Positions 1 to 14,950 of a DNA stretch of 64,000 nucleotides are shown here, one piece after another. The stretch comes from Batrachochytrium dendrobatidis JAM81 (lineage: Eukaryota > Chytridiomycota > Chytridiomycetes > Rhizophydiales): contig NW_006281114.1 in assembly GCF_000203795.2 (NCBI RefSeq), positions 434,001 through 498,000 of the forward strand. The letters run 5' to 3'. The notes beneath the pieces were generated by a model. That model made no database searches, had not been told where the DNA came from, and was given only the letters and a program-made list of their open reading frames with translations. The position numbers and the translations under genes are program-made. Within the stretch, counting starts at the first letter, position 1, and each line of letters opens with the position of its first letter.

Positions 1-25
1 ATAATGGATTGATATATATACTAAT

Positions 26-1621
26 ATGGAACGTTGGTTCTATGAATTAGAGATGGCAATGAGAAGTCTCGAGGCAAAATACTGTGATTACAATCCGGTT
101 AATATAGTTATTCTTACGTGGAACATTGATGCTCGCAAACCCAATGACATGGATCTGTCTGGCGATGTTGAAGATAATCGATTTTTGCGTAATTTGTTTA
201 GCGTCAATGCCGATGCAAATATGTTTATTTTTGGATTTCAAGAGCTTGTTGATTTAGAGTCCAAAAGTGAAACGGCTAGTAAGTTAGTATTGGCTGCTGT
301 AGTATTTCATTGATTGAATATATAGTGACTGAATTCCATCATCTTTTTGCACACTTGCATAATCTATTTTTTCAAAAGAGCAACTCTTCAAAGGAGCTGG
401 AAGTAGCCAGACAGCAATGGACCAAAGGCAGAAATTGTGGCAGGATCGACTATCTACTGGACTAGCAGAAGCGTTTCCAGATGAGCCCTACACAATGGTA
501 GAGTGTCGGCAACTTGTTGGACTTTTTCAATGCGTGTTTGTACAGACTTCTTTGGCGATCATGCTTTCCGATGTCTCTGTCAGTATGGTCAAGACTGGCC
601 TGGGTGGATTTCATGGCAACAAGGTAAACTATTCTTGGTTTTGAATACTTGAGATTGTATTTTATTCCTAATACAAATCTTTGGTTACGTTTGACATGAC
701 AGGGAAGCATTGCCACTCGGTTTTTGTGGCAAGACACATCATTTTGTTTTATAAACTGTCATTTGGCAGCACATCAGGGACAAACAAGTGCGCGGAACAA
801 TGATATTGCACATATTTTCAAAGAAACATCATTTCCGAAACGAGCTGGTGATGGTATATGGATGCGGGGAGGCGACGGCAGCATGATTGTGGTAGGATGT
901 CATGTTTACCTCGATTCTGCATTTTGATGACTACTTTGTGTTGGCTTTGTTTTTAACATTTGTTTGAATCTGGTTGGGTTTCTAGGACCACGAGGCAATA
1001 TTTTGGTCAGGCGATTTCAACTATAGAATAGATTTATCACGAACGACAGTTTTTGAAAAAATTGGCAAGCAAGATTGGCAGGCTCTTTGGGTAAGTTACA
1101 TATTCAAGTTTCCTTGGCTGTGTGAATCTTTACCAACAACACTCTTTTTATTCTATCATTGTGCGCACTTACAGGAGCATGATCAACTCAAGCGACAAAA
1201 GGCAGAGAATGCATCTTTTGGACTCCGAGATTTTGACGAGTCGGCACTTTCTTTTGCACCCACATTCAAATACAAACGTGGTACTCAGCAATATGACTCG
1301 AGTGAGAAAATGCGTATTCCTGCCTACTGTGATCGGATTCTTACCCGAGGCACACACATTAGCCATACCTTTTATTCACGTGGAGAATGTAAAATATCCG
1401 ACCACCGTCCCATCATTGGCGGTTTTCGCACCATGGTCAAACTCATCAATACGAAACGGAGATCACAACATCTTGCTAACGTGCGGGCAGAACTCGATGC
1501 ACAACTGTTGATAGATGTCCAAATGGCAAAAACTGAATGGGTGATGGCTGTTAAAGGTGTTGGATCTGAAGATGCAAGAGTATTACTTGACCATTGCAAT
1601 TGGAACCTGCAACTTGTTTAA
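26..1621 (+). CDS. inositol polyphosphate 5-phosphatase, 5' end uncertain
   Basis: Phosphatase of the synaptojanin/OCRL superfamily, which removes the 5-phosphate from phosphoinositides at the plasma membrane and endosomes. Exons read as 26..278, 379..623, 703..891, 986..1090 and 1175..1621, with phases that agree. Visible motifs, in order: ILTWNID (start of the catalytic fold), FGFQELVD, GGFHGNKGS, INCHLAAH, FWSGDFNYRID (catalytic), PAYCDRIL and SDHRPI. The ATG at 26 follows an in-frame stop, but TACTAAT at 19-25 resembles a branch point and TTAG near 52-55 could be a splice acceptor, so an upstream exon (possibly a Sac domain) may lie outside the window. The last 30 residues (GVGSEDARVLLDHCNWNL) resemble a UBA-type helix pair. 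Family is certain; subfamily is not. Confidence 0.85.
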
Positions 1622-1838
1622 CGATGAATGATTTAAGCGGTTGATATATTTATACCTTTGAGTAGGTTTGCAAACACAAGATTTTTGCATATTGAAATCT
1701 AGCTCCTGCTGGATATGATTCAATTAAAAATAAAAATGTAGTACCTTTTTAGAATATTAAAACCCATTTGCATTGAATACTGTATTTTAACACATTGCTG
1801 GTGATATGCATACCAAATGTATTGGATCAAGACCCAAC

Positions 1839-2589
1839 TCAAGTGACTTGAGTCAGCCAAGACTTCCATCGTATCCGATCTCTATTCCTTAAAAACCAAC
1901 ATACAACCGTCACACCAAACGTTTTTTCCACATGGTTGATGGCAGTATGCAGTGCCTTGAACTCGTGAGATCGCATACGAATCCATAACATTGGCGATCG
2001 AGCATATAGAATCACACAAGGGTACACAACTGGACCATCTAGTGACTGTATATTGGATACACGCTTGGACTTGATCAAACCGCATATAGCGTATAAATAC
2101 GCTACAATATCTGACGCCGTATGTGCTTGAACATACTGAATACGTGATACGAATGGGGTGGGCAAATGCAAGTCTTTAAACAAAATAGACGGTACTGTTG
2201 CATCAATCATTACAATTTTTGAAATAGTCAAAGAAACTTCAAGTTGTTGCTCAGACGAACTATCCGTACTGACCACACTATGCAAATCCAGTAAATCATA
2301 AACTAAAGACTAAATCAAATGAATACAAGTTAAACATTGAATATAAAATGATTTGGTTTGGTACGATTCAACAACATACTGTTATGGATTGCATGTCTTG
2401 AGAAACTGTAGTATCGCCATATTGATCGTGCTTGTCAGTAAATGTGGAGATTGGACAGGGTTGAAGTGATGGTTGCAAACTGCCTTTCAGACAATGTGCT
2501 CGCCAATAGTGCCAGAGCACTGTGCCCGATTCACCAAGTACGTCCTGCTCCTCGTTGGGTTGAAAAGTATTACAAGTTGTGGATGACAT
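1839..2589 (-). CDS. unknown protein, two exons
   Basis: I do not recognise this protein. Exon 1 is 2380..2589 and exon 2 is 1839..2309. The intron joins QDMQSIT to SLVYDLLD in frame and the model gives 226 residues. No signal peptide or membrane segment is obvious in this part. Directly upstream on the same strand, about 2598-2870, an open frame in another phase begins with a hydrophobic stretch (LPIVVCISFFLPV) and ends with another (LVFLGGLLLLTY). It may be an upstream exon of a membrane protein joined by an intron I could not place, so the start at 2589 is provisional. Confidence 0.5.
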
Positions 2590-2870
2590 TGTTGGCTCTA
2601 TTCCGTATACGTCAGCAGTAACAAACCACCCAAAAATACCAGTTTCTTCAACCGATATTCACGCCAATTGTAATGAAAAGTGGTCAACTTATAATTCATA
2701 ACAATTTGGATAAAACGCGAATCTTGAATTGGTTTGATAGCGTCTGCAGTCATAGTTTGCACTTGGTTCAAGCCTTTGAAACGCAAGTGTTGCCGTTGGT
2801 AATAAAATGCATCAACAGGCAGAAAAAAAGAAATGCAAACGACAATCGGTAAAAGATTGCCGTATCAAAG

Positions 2871-3195
2871 AGATGAGTTGAATTCATTTGATCGACTTTC
2901 ATGTTCTCAATGTTGGAATCAATACAACATCAAACTAGACGTTTGAATTGAAACCCTCATTTGTATAACTTTACATTGTACAATCTAGTTTAGCATAACC
3001 CAAAAATAAAATTATGGTTTTCATACACAACACCCAATGTTTTGAAGAGTTGGAGGTTGAAAAGATGTGGAATGTATTGGAATAGAATATAAACATTTGT
3101 TCTGTTTTGTACAGGAATGAACGCGGATAAACTCCAATGAGCCAAGAGTTTAAAGACATAATGTTGCCAGTAGATTGGAACTCTTATTTAATAAT
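2871..3195. other. intergenic, nothing recognised
   Basis: About 325 bp between the unknown gene and the left edge of the inverted duplication. I see no convincing coding frame, RNA gene or repeat in it. Confidence 0.5.
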
Positions 3196-3219
3196 TCATT
3201 TTATGTGAATACTAATCAC
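3196..3219 (+). repeat. dispersed ACGTGAATAC-type element, variant
   Basis: TCATTTTATGTGAATACTAA matches the family core with ATG in place of ACG. It forms the exact outer edge of the duplicated block. I see only a weak stem around this copy. Confidence 0.6.
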
Positions 3220-3741
3220 AAATAGTCAACTGTCGTATCTCAAATATACAACTTTAGTAGATTTGGTATACTCGCATGAATCAAGTCTAGTCGACATGTA
3301 TTGACTATTTCAAATACTATAAAAATCCTGTTCAACCACAGAGCCATGATATGCTTAGACTATTCAAACACCAATAAAGTGGTGATCCATCCACAAACAT
3401 CAAATGTATAAACCAACAAAAATTCAATAGCCAAGCTGCATTGATTTACACATGATTGCTGTTTCTGTGGAAAATGTAGACTTGGTACTACCTGATAAAG
3501 TAATGATTGTCAACCACCACAGCTTTTTCAGTTACAGCACTCTAATATTGCATATTGAAAACACCAGATTCTTGTACTACCAGCCAGTTGATACACTCGA
3601 TATCGTGGTATAAGCAGGTCAATTCACCACCTTGTGTTTCAAAATAATCTATTTAAATGGCGTATTCAACTCATTGTAAATTACATCAGCTTACAATCCA
3701 TTTATTAGATTATTCTTCATTTTATTAAACTTTTAACTATC

Positions 3742-3993
3742 ATGAAATTCGCTACTTCTGCTTTCGTTTTTACTCTTGTTGGGTCGGTTGTTACTTCTAG
3801 TCCAAGTACTCTTCAAACCAGATCTGTCCAATTGGATGAAACTACCAACAATCATCTTGAACGTCGTGGATATGGACGCAAACGTTTTCGTCATCATCAT
3901 CGTGGTTTTGGCGGCGGTGGTTTTGGTTTTGGTGGTGGTTTTGGAGGCGGTGGTTTTGGCGGTGGTAGTTTTCGTCATCATCGCCGTTACTAA
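3742..3993 (+). CDS. small secreted Gly/His-rich protein
   Basis: Eighty-three residues in a single exon. A signal peptide is clear: MKFATSAFVFTLVGSVVTSS with a likely cut after the Ser/Pro stretch. The mature part is basic around LERRGYGRKRFRHHHR, which has dibasic sites of the kind cut by Kex2-type proteases, and is followed by a tail of GGGFGFGG repeats ending in RHHRRY. The composition suggests a secreted cell-surface or antimicrobial-like peptide, but the sequence proves no function. A near-identical copy lies at 57809..58039 on the other strand. This copy has seven more residues, mostly from a longer Gly/Phe tract. The upstream region is almost identical between copies, so both probably share one promoter design. 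Confidence 0.85.
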   Translation: MKFATSAFVFTLVGSVVTSSPSTLQTRSVQLDETTNNHLERRGYGRKRFRHHHRGFGGGGFGFGGGFGGGGFGGGSFRHHRRY

Positions 3994-4249
3994 TCTAACA
4001 CTATTTTAACTAATAAATTATCACCCATCTAACACGATAAATCAATCAAATCAATCTATAATAACCCAACACATCCCTTAAATTTCAATAACAATGAAAT
4101 AGCAACATTAAAAAGTGGATAAAACCACCATTAAAAACATGAGGATAAAACGCTGTCAAGTTTAATTCATATTCAATTCTTTTAAAATATGGACAAGAGG
4201 GTTTAGACAATAGAGATATTTTGTTAGATTTACAAAATTACACATGGCA

Positions 4250-8929
<4,680 letters not shown>

Positions 8930-9054
8930 CCTGAATGGTAATAATAGTATTCCAGTACGAGTAACTGCAAGTCCAGATCTCTCTTCTGAATGTTGGATTA
9001 GAAATCATTCACGACTTGCCATTGCTTTAAATCCGTTTATTCTTCAACTTCATT

Positions 9055-10764
9055 TCAGATTCCACCCGATATCGATTGCAATAAATATATTCTTCGCTGT
9101 TGTGCTATAATTCGACTCAATTCTTCGTCCACTCGCACTTGCGTCACGATATTCACTCGCTCATCCATGTCATGTTTCTTGAATTCTGCAATCATTTGCT
9201 TCATTGATGCATTCATCAATCCATTAATATTCATACTCTCTTGTATCTGCATCAGTCGTTGTGCTTTGGTGGATTTCTGGTCTTTGTTGTGTCTTTGAAC
9301 AGTCTCTCCACGAGAAATGGCTTCTCGTTTATTTTCCTATTGTTTTCAATTCATATCTCGATTGTTTAAATACTTGCTAAAAGGTTATTCATTGTTATTC
9401 ACTGTTATTCACTCTACCTTGCATTGATGTGCGCCTTTCATTCCATCTGATCGTGTTTGTTCATGTTGTGTAAAACTTTTTTGTGCTGCTACTCCTTGCA
9501 TGCACATCGAATCTATATTCAAATATACTGCTTCAGTACATGACCAGTGAGTTGTCAACCGTGTAAAATATTCATACCTGCATGTGAATTCATTCTATCG
9601 TCAGACTTGTCCAATCGTATTATTTCAATGTCTAATTTGATCCAATATGCAAGTCAAATGGCTGGCTTGTTAATGTCATTACAATTCATCAAATTTTTAA
9701 TTACCTGGTAGCGTATTGATGGAAGCATTCGGTATTGAAATCATGTGTTCAAAACTCGGTAATGTCTTGTCCTGATCTACGTCGACTGTGGCTTGTCTAG
9801 ATGGATTATTACCCATATGTGCTGGATGAAATGTCTCGGTCGAGTCAGGAGTATGTACAACACTTTGGAAATTATTGGCTTCTACGATCCTCTTTTCAGC
9901 AAATTTGTTTCCAAATGGTAAAGAAGCATGTATACGTCTCAATGACTTCACCAAACAATTATCCTCAAAATCTCGTTGGCTGCCATACTCTCTCCATAAC
10001 ATGTGGGTTGGATAAGCTTGGCATAGACTATTTTTATCACAATCTAAACCAAATGGCAATTCACGCTTACCATGCATGATCTGCATGATTTGTGGAATAC
10101 TTATTGGTTGAGATTTCGTGTTGGACATACATGCTGGCAGTATCTGATGTGACTTGGGTTGAGTTGGTTTACGTAAATAGCTTGTTTTGTGTGCATGGTG
10201 TAGTGGATGAAAGGGTAGTGGAGGCTGCTTAAATCTACTCAACTCATCACGCAAACCCAGTCCTATATCATCAGCATGTTTTAATGATCCACTATTAACT
10301 TTATCTCCATCTGTGTCGAGAATTTCGTTTATAAGCCGCTGAAACAATGCAGAAGTATGTGGTGATTTTGAAACTGCACTGCCTCGTAATCCTTTAGTCG
10401 GACTAGATATAGAAATCATTGGTTCTTTAAAACTACTAGGCTGTGGATGGCTTTTTATAGTCAATGTTGGGCTGTTATTTCTGCTGATTGTCGAGTCGTT
10501 TTCATTAAAAGTAGTTGATTTTATGGTGCTGGATATACCTGATACACTGTCTTCGACATCAAATACACGAGATATTTCACAAGTGGACACGGGTCGGTCG
10601 CTTGCACCTCGAGTTGTTGGAATTGGTGCAAGACTGGGTAAGCGTTTCGTTTCTTTAAGCGTAGCCATTCGATTCAATTCATAACAGGTTATTGGATGCT
10701 GCCATTGAGTCTTGTCAAGGTATTTTTTCGTATAGTTACATAAAAACATTGTCAGGTTAGGCAT
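9055..10764 (-). CDS. orphan protein, 496 residues, four exons
   Basis: Function not recognised. Exons 9705..10764, 9578..9631, 9418..9512 and 9055..9336 join in frame to 497 codons. The first 30 residues contain NYTKKYLDKTQWQHP, which resembles the second half of a WW domain, so a further 5' exon with the first Trp may be missing from this model. The middle is Ser/Pro-rich and probably disordered. The last 95 residues are charged and helical (MNASMKQMIAEFKKHDMDERV) and look like a coiled coil. It starts 126 bp from the USP7 start region in tail-to-head arrangement on the same strand. A scaffold or regulatory role is only a guess. Confidence 0.6.
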
Positions 10765-10964
10765 TATACTTTTTTATACACCAAATCATCTACATGGCCA
10801 TAGACCTTGATCGGCTTACATGATCCACTGGTTGTGGGCTTCGCTTAACAGGTTTTAATTGAACATTCAATAGATGTGTGGTGTTCATTGCAATCACCCT
10901 TGATGGTGACCAAAAATTGTGAAAGGATGATTTAAAATACACGATCAAGATCTGAATCTACACT

Positions 10965-10993
10965 TTACAGCCATATTCACGTAAAATGAAACA
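10965..10993 (-). repeat. dispersed ACGTGAATAC element
   Basis: On the minus strand it reads TTTCATTTTACGTGAATATG followed by GCTGTAA. This is the full core without an evident partner for the CTGTAA arm. It lies about 200 bp upstream of the orphan gene. Confidence 0.75.
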
Positions 10994-11199
10994 TTGAGCA
11001 TGGGTGTCAAAATGCATAATAAACAGTCAGTTTCATGTTTGTTAATTTTACTAGACCACATTGTCTTTTAAACTCTTCATTTACTGGTCCTTCTTTGTGA
11101 ACAACATATAATGGACGTTGTCAATCAAAAAAGCAGTCAGTTTACCAAGAATGTGCACCACATACTCAATTGCTGCCTATTTTAACAAGACAGATATAA

Positions 11200-11249
11200 T
11201 CACTGCAAGATACATACGACACTTCGTTTTACGTGAATATGATGGCAAG
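11200..11249 (+). repeat. dispersed ACGTGAATAC element
   Basis: TCACTGCAAGATACA leads into TTTTACGTGAATATG. The 5' part closely matches the long form in the secreted-gene island (GTCACTGCGAGATACA), which shows that the family's homology extends about 48 bp. The 3' arm has decayed, so the stem is weak. Confidence 0.75.
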
Positions 11250-11278
11250 TTTAAACATTGTAAGAATCTTTTTTTGAT

Positions 11279-13725
11279 TTATTTGAGTTTTTTGGCAAAT
11301 AGATCGTCAATCTCATTTGGAATTTTAGCCTTTTTACTATTCTTCTTTTTTTGTTTGAGACTCTTTTTCTCGTCAGTCATATCACTTGCTTTGGGATCAT
11401 CACAGACAGGCGTTGCATCAACAGAAGCATTCGCAGCAGCACTATTTTCAGCTTCCTTGATCCTTTCAGACTCCACTTTATCTCGTCTACTAATCTCTAT
11501 ACGTTGCTTTTCCATCCATTCTCCGCGATTTCTTTTAAATAGCTCAACACTGCAATTCCGTACAATAAATTTGGCATGGAAATTTCCAAGCAAAGTAGGT
11601 AACCGTTCAGCCAGTTCTTCCACAATAGTCTGTCGAGCATCCAAACTTGCTACAGCCCAACACTTGTCAACAAAATGACTTCCATACTTGTCTATAGAGA
11701 GATCGACAAACGAGCCAAAGAAAATACGAATAAGACGGCGCTTGAATTTGACTGCAATGGTTGCACTTGAAAGAATGGATTCAATCACACGAGATGAGAT
11801 GGGATCTGAAATCCACTTTAGCATGTCTTGTTTTGAAATGGATAAAATACTGTCCAAACATGGCTTGGAGCAGTGTGCAGAGTAGCTGCAGATGTGCTGG
11901 ATAATAAGTGCACCTTGAACATTAGGAAGTCGTACAAATTGCTGAAAGCGATCGTAGGTAGAAAGATGAAGCACCAAGGTTGCAAACATTTTTTTCTTTT
12001 CTTCATCTTCGTCAACTTCAAATGCTTTGTAAAGACATGCCATAATACGCGGCTGGATATTTGGGAATGTGATACAGGATTCGACAATCTTGAGAATAAT
12101 ACCTGCTCGGCTTTGAAATAGCATGCGTGCAAAATGAGGCTCGACAATATCCAACATCTCAACAAGTTGGGATTCAGTGCTGACTTTACTCACAGTACGC
12201 TGAATGATAAAGTTTGCAAACTGATGGTTGCACAGAGCCAAGAATTTGGGACGGATATGTTGATTATACAGGATTTTAAAGGTATCTGCAGATGCTTTAC
12301 TGACCAATTTTTCTGCCAAATGAGATCCGACATGATGCTCAAGTAGAGAGTCAAAAAAACTGCCATCCTTTAAAAAAGCAGCAATAAGAGAATCACTAGA
12401 TTGAGGAATCTCTAATAGAATCTGTAGAACAGGGTTAGCAATCGGATGGAAAGCCATCTCACGTAAATCAGTGTCCTTGAGGTTGGTAGAAAGTGAATCC
12501 ACAATGAATGCTTGTAGCTTTGCAAATGACGCTGGTGTAAGAAGAGTAGTTCCCAGTTGCTTTGCCTAATAAAAAAGTTGTCTAGAATATTAAACTCGTG
12601 TGATTTTAAAACAATTCAACTACTTAATGCATCGTGTCTATCAATGGTACAACTTACATTGGAAAAGTTATTATGGTTTTTGTTGTAGTTGCTAGATTTT
12701 CTACTACGCATTCGAATTTCATCTGCAAGAGTTTGACCAGATAGCACATTCAACAACGTTTGAACAACATGAGATCCATACGGATCAAGCAACAGGTTCG
12801 ACCATTCTGTTTTCAACTCCTCACACAAAGATAGCAAAAGGGTTTCCATAGATGGAAGGTCATTGACAAGAGCTTGAAACTCTTCATCGACTGGCTCATC
12901 ATTGCTGTCGTGAACTGCTTGCTTTGATTCGCCTCGGACTTCGCGATCCACTATTCCAGCAGCGATTCCCAATGCAGTCTGCATAACGTGGGAAGCAAAC
13001 TGATGCATAAACATTTTCAACGCACACCCATTCACAGACTTTAAAAATAGTCTAACTTGCACATCACTTGATCCACGCAAGAGTTTCTCTAGCACACGAG
13101 AGGTAGCAAAGTCTCCGGAAACCAAAAGCTCTTTTCCACGGATTTCAGAGTAAACGTTGTTGATGAAGAGATGCAGATCCGATGGGGTTTCAAACTCTTG
13201 CTCTTCGAGCATTTTTTCTATATTTTCAAAGTACTGACGAAGGTCTGGATCGACAGGGTCAATCGCATCTTTTTGATCGGTATCAGTCTGGTTGAATAAA
13301 GTAGATGGGTCGGTGGATGCAGCCGACCATTTTATCTCTGATGATGCAGCTGCCTGCACAGTCTCTTGCTGAGGCATAAAGTCAGGCTCAGGGAAATGTG
13401 CCGTCTTGCCTCGCTTACTTCGTCGTGTTTTTTTACGAGGTGGATTGTTTTGGTCATCATCACTTCTGTCGTTTTTGTGATTGGAATCCATCAATGAATC
13501 TGCATTGCCAGTAGGATCAATAATGATATCCAGCAATGGAATAGATTCATTCGAGTTTTTTGTGGTTGGACAAGTAGTGTCATGATCGAATGCAGCATTC
13601 TCATGGGTAGCAGAGACAGTAGAGGACGAGACAAAAGTGTCTGGATGAGGCTCATGCTGTTTCTTTCCTCCTCTGCGTCCCCGTTTGTTTTTTTTCTGTA
13701 CAGATTGCTGTTCAAGTGATTGCAT
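11279..13725 (-). CDS. NOP9: Nop9-type pumilio-repeat nucleolar protein
   Basis: Nop9 binds pre-18S rRNA and guards cleavage at site D during 40S maturation in the nucleolus. Exon 1 is 12658..13725 and exon 2 is 11279..12565, giving 784 residues with matching phases. The N-terminus is strongly basic (KKNKRGRRGGKK). Pumilio/PUF-like repeats cover most of the rest, for example FMHQFASHVMQTAL, LLDPYGSHVVQTLL, HHVGSHLAEKLV, HQFANFIIQRTV, SSRVIESIL and DKYGSHFVDKCW. The tail is a lysine-rich nuclear or nucleolar localisation segment (KQKKKNSKKAK). Length and repeat pattern are usual for the family. Confidence 0.93.
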
Positions 13726-13905
13726 AGTAAATCAACCAGTAAATGAATTCAAAGTCAACATTTTTTTGCTTGAATTTTTATTTTTTCAAACTTTGCGCCT
13801 GCCTTGATCAAAATCGATGGACTTGTCAATTCAGCTGTAAACCCTGATACAAAAACGGTTTTATGGGATGGTCATTGTCAAAATCATCATGTAGAAAGCA
13901 GAGAT

Positions 13906-14848
13906 TTAGAATCCAACAACGAATTCTCCGAACCTATATTATAGTTGAGCAAATGAATTAGTAGCTTGAACAATACATGGAAGCAACCATCAAAACATTG
14001 TCTAGATCTGCATACTTTTCATAGTATCCAGGAACACGCCACTGGCCACGCTTAACCATCTTCTCGACGGTCTTTTCGACAGCTGGGTAAGCATTGGCAA
14101 CATCATCAACCTAGACAGATTAAACGAGTATAAATACAAGCTCTATAAAAGACAACATTTGCATACAACGTACAGTCATTTGCTCAAGGGGACGTGCGGT
14201 CTCGATATTGGTGAGCAAAGTCTTGAGTTCAGCCATCTCGGCATCGATCTTTGCAGTTGTCTTTTGTGCAGCAGAAATCTATTATAATAGTTCATTTTTA
14301 GTACAACTGCGATAGTATACAAAATGGGTCAAAAAAACAACTCATTTAAAATGGATTTCAGTCCAAGATAGACTAAATCAGTTGTAGATCAACAACCAAA
14401 ACCAAGCAATCGGTCTTGTATTACAAAAAAAGTCTGTTCAACAAGAACCTTGCAATGTATATTTCCAATCGCTATCAGGATTGAAATGTAGTGCAAGATT
14501 GCAGCAGATTTGAACTTAGATCAGTCATTACGATTTACAACAAGGTACACATACAGCCTTTTTTTCCTGTTCAGAAACCATCAAAAGCTGCTCAGTCAAG
14601 TCGATAGTGGCAGGCTTGAATGCCTTGATAGCACGCTCGGCCTCTTCAGCAACCTTTTTGTTCTTCAAGACATTTTTATAGCGGTTGAAATCGATGGTGA
14701 CTTGGTGTTCACGCAATTCAGAAACAGTCTTGAGCAGTTCAGAGTGACGACGACGGAAGCCATTGACGGAAGCCATTGTTTCAGGCTTGAGTTTGCTCGA
14801 AAGAGCAGACCAGTCGATGCGAGCAGCAGTCTTTACAGCAGCAGACAT
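13906..14848 (-). CDS. ATP7: mitochondrial F1Fo ATP synthase subunit d
   Basis: Peripheral-stalk subunit of mitochondrial ATP synthase. Four exons (14555..14848, 14174..14278, 14016..14110, 13906..13933) join to 173 residues, almost exactly the length of yeast Atp7. The start reads MSAAVKTAARIDWSALSSKL, the family's usual IDW region. The middle is a long amphipathic helix (AERAIKAFKPATIDLTEQLL), and the end is VPGYYEKFGEFVVGF, the typical PGY-EKFG tail. The last coding exon is only 28 bp. No separate cleavable presequence is obvious. Confidence 0.92.
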
Positions 14849-14950
14849 GATTGACAGTTTGATGAGCAAGAAGAAGAAATTGAAATGTACAAATATATGG
14901 CCACGTGACAGAGTGCTTAAATGGGTCGCATTTGATTTGGTCGCAATCAT

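Larger units (their letters stand above)
3196..4002 (+). repeat. left arm of 54-kb-apart inverted duplication
   Basis: This block reappears in reverse complement at 57799..58585. The roughly 545 bp upstream of the gene differ at only a few positions between arms (for example near 3500, 3547 and 3678). Similarity starts abruptly at 3196, the first bases of a dispersed element (TCATTTTATGTGAATAC), and fades a few bases after the stop codon of the enclosed Gly-rich gene. Confidence 0.93.

Noticed and set aside
11118..11678. 186-residue plus-strand open frame
   Set aside because: It is the antisense shadow of NOP9 over most of its length and has no domain. The remaining part lies in an intergenic region with an element.
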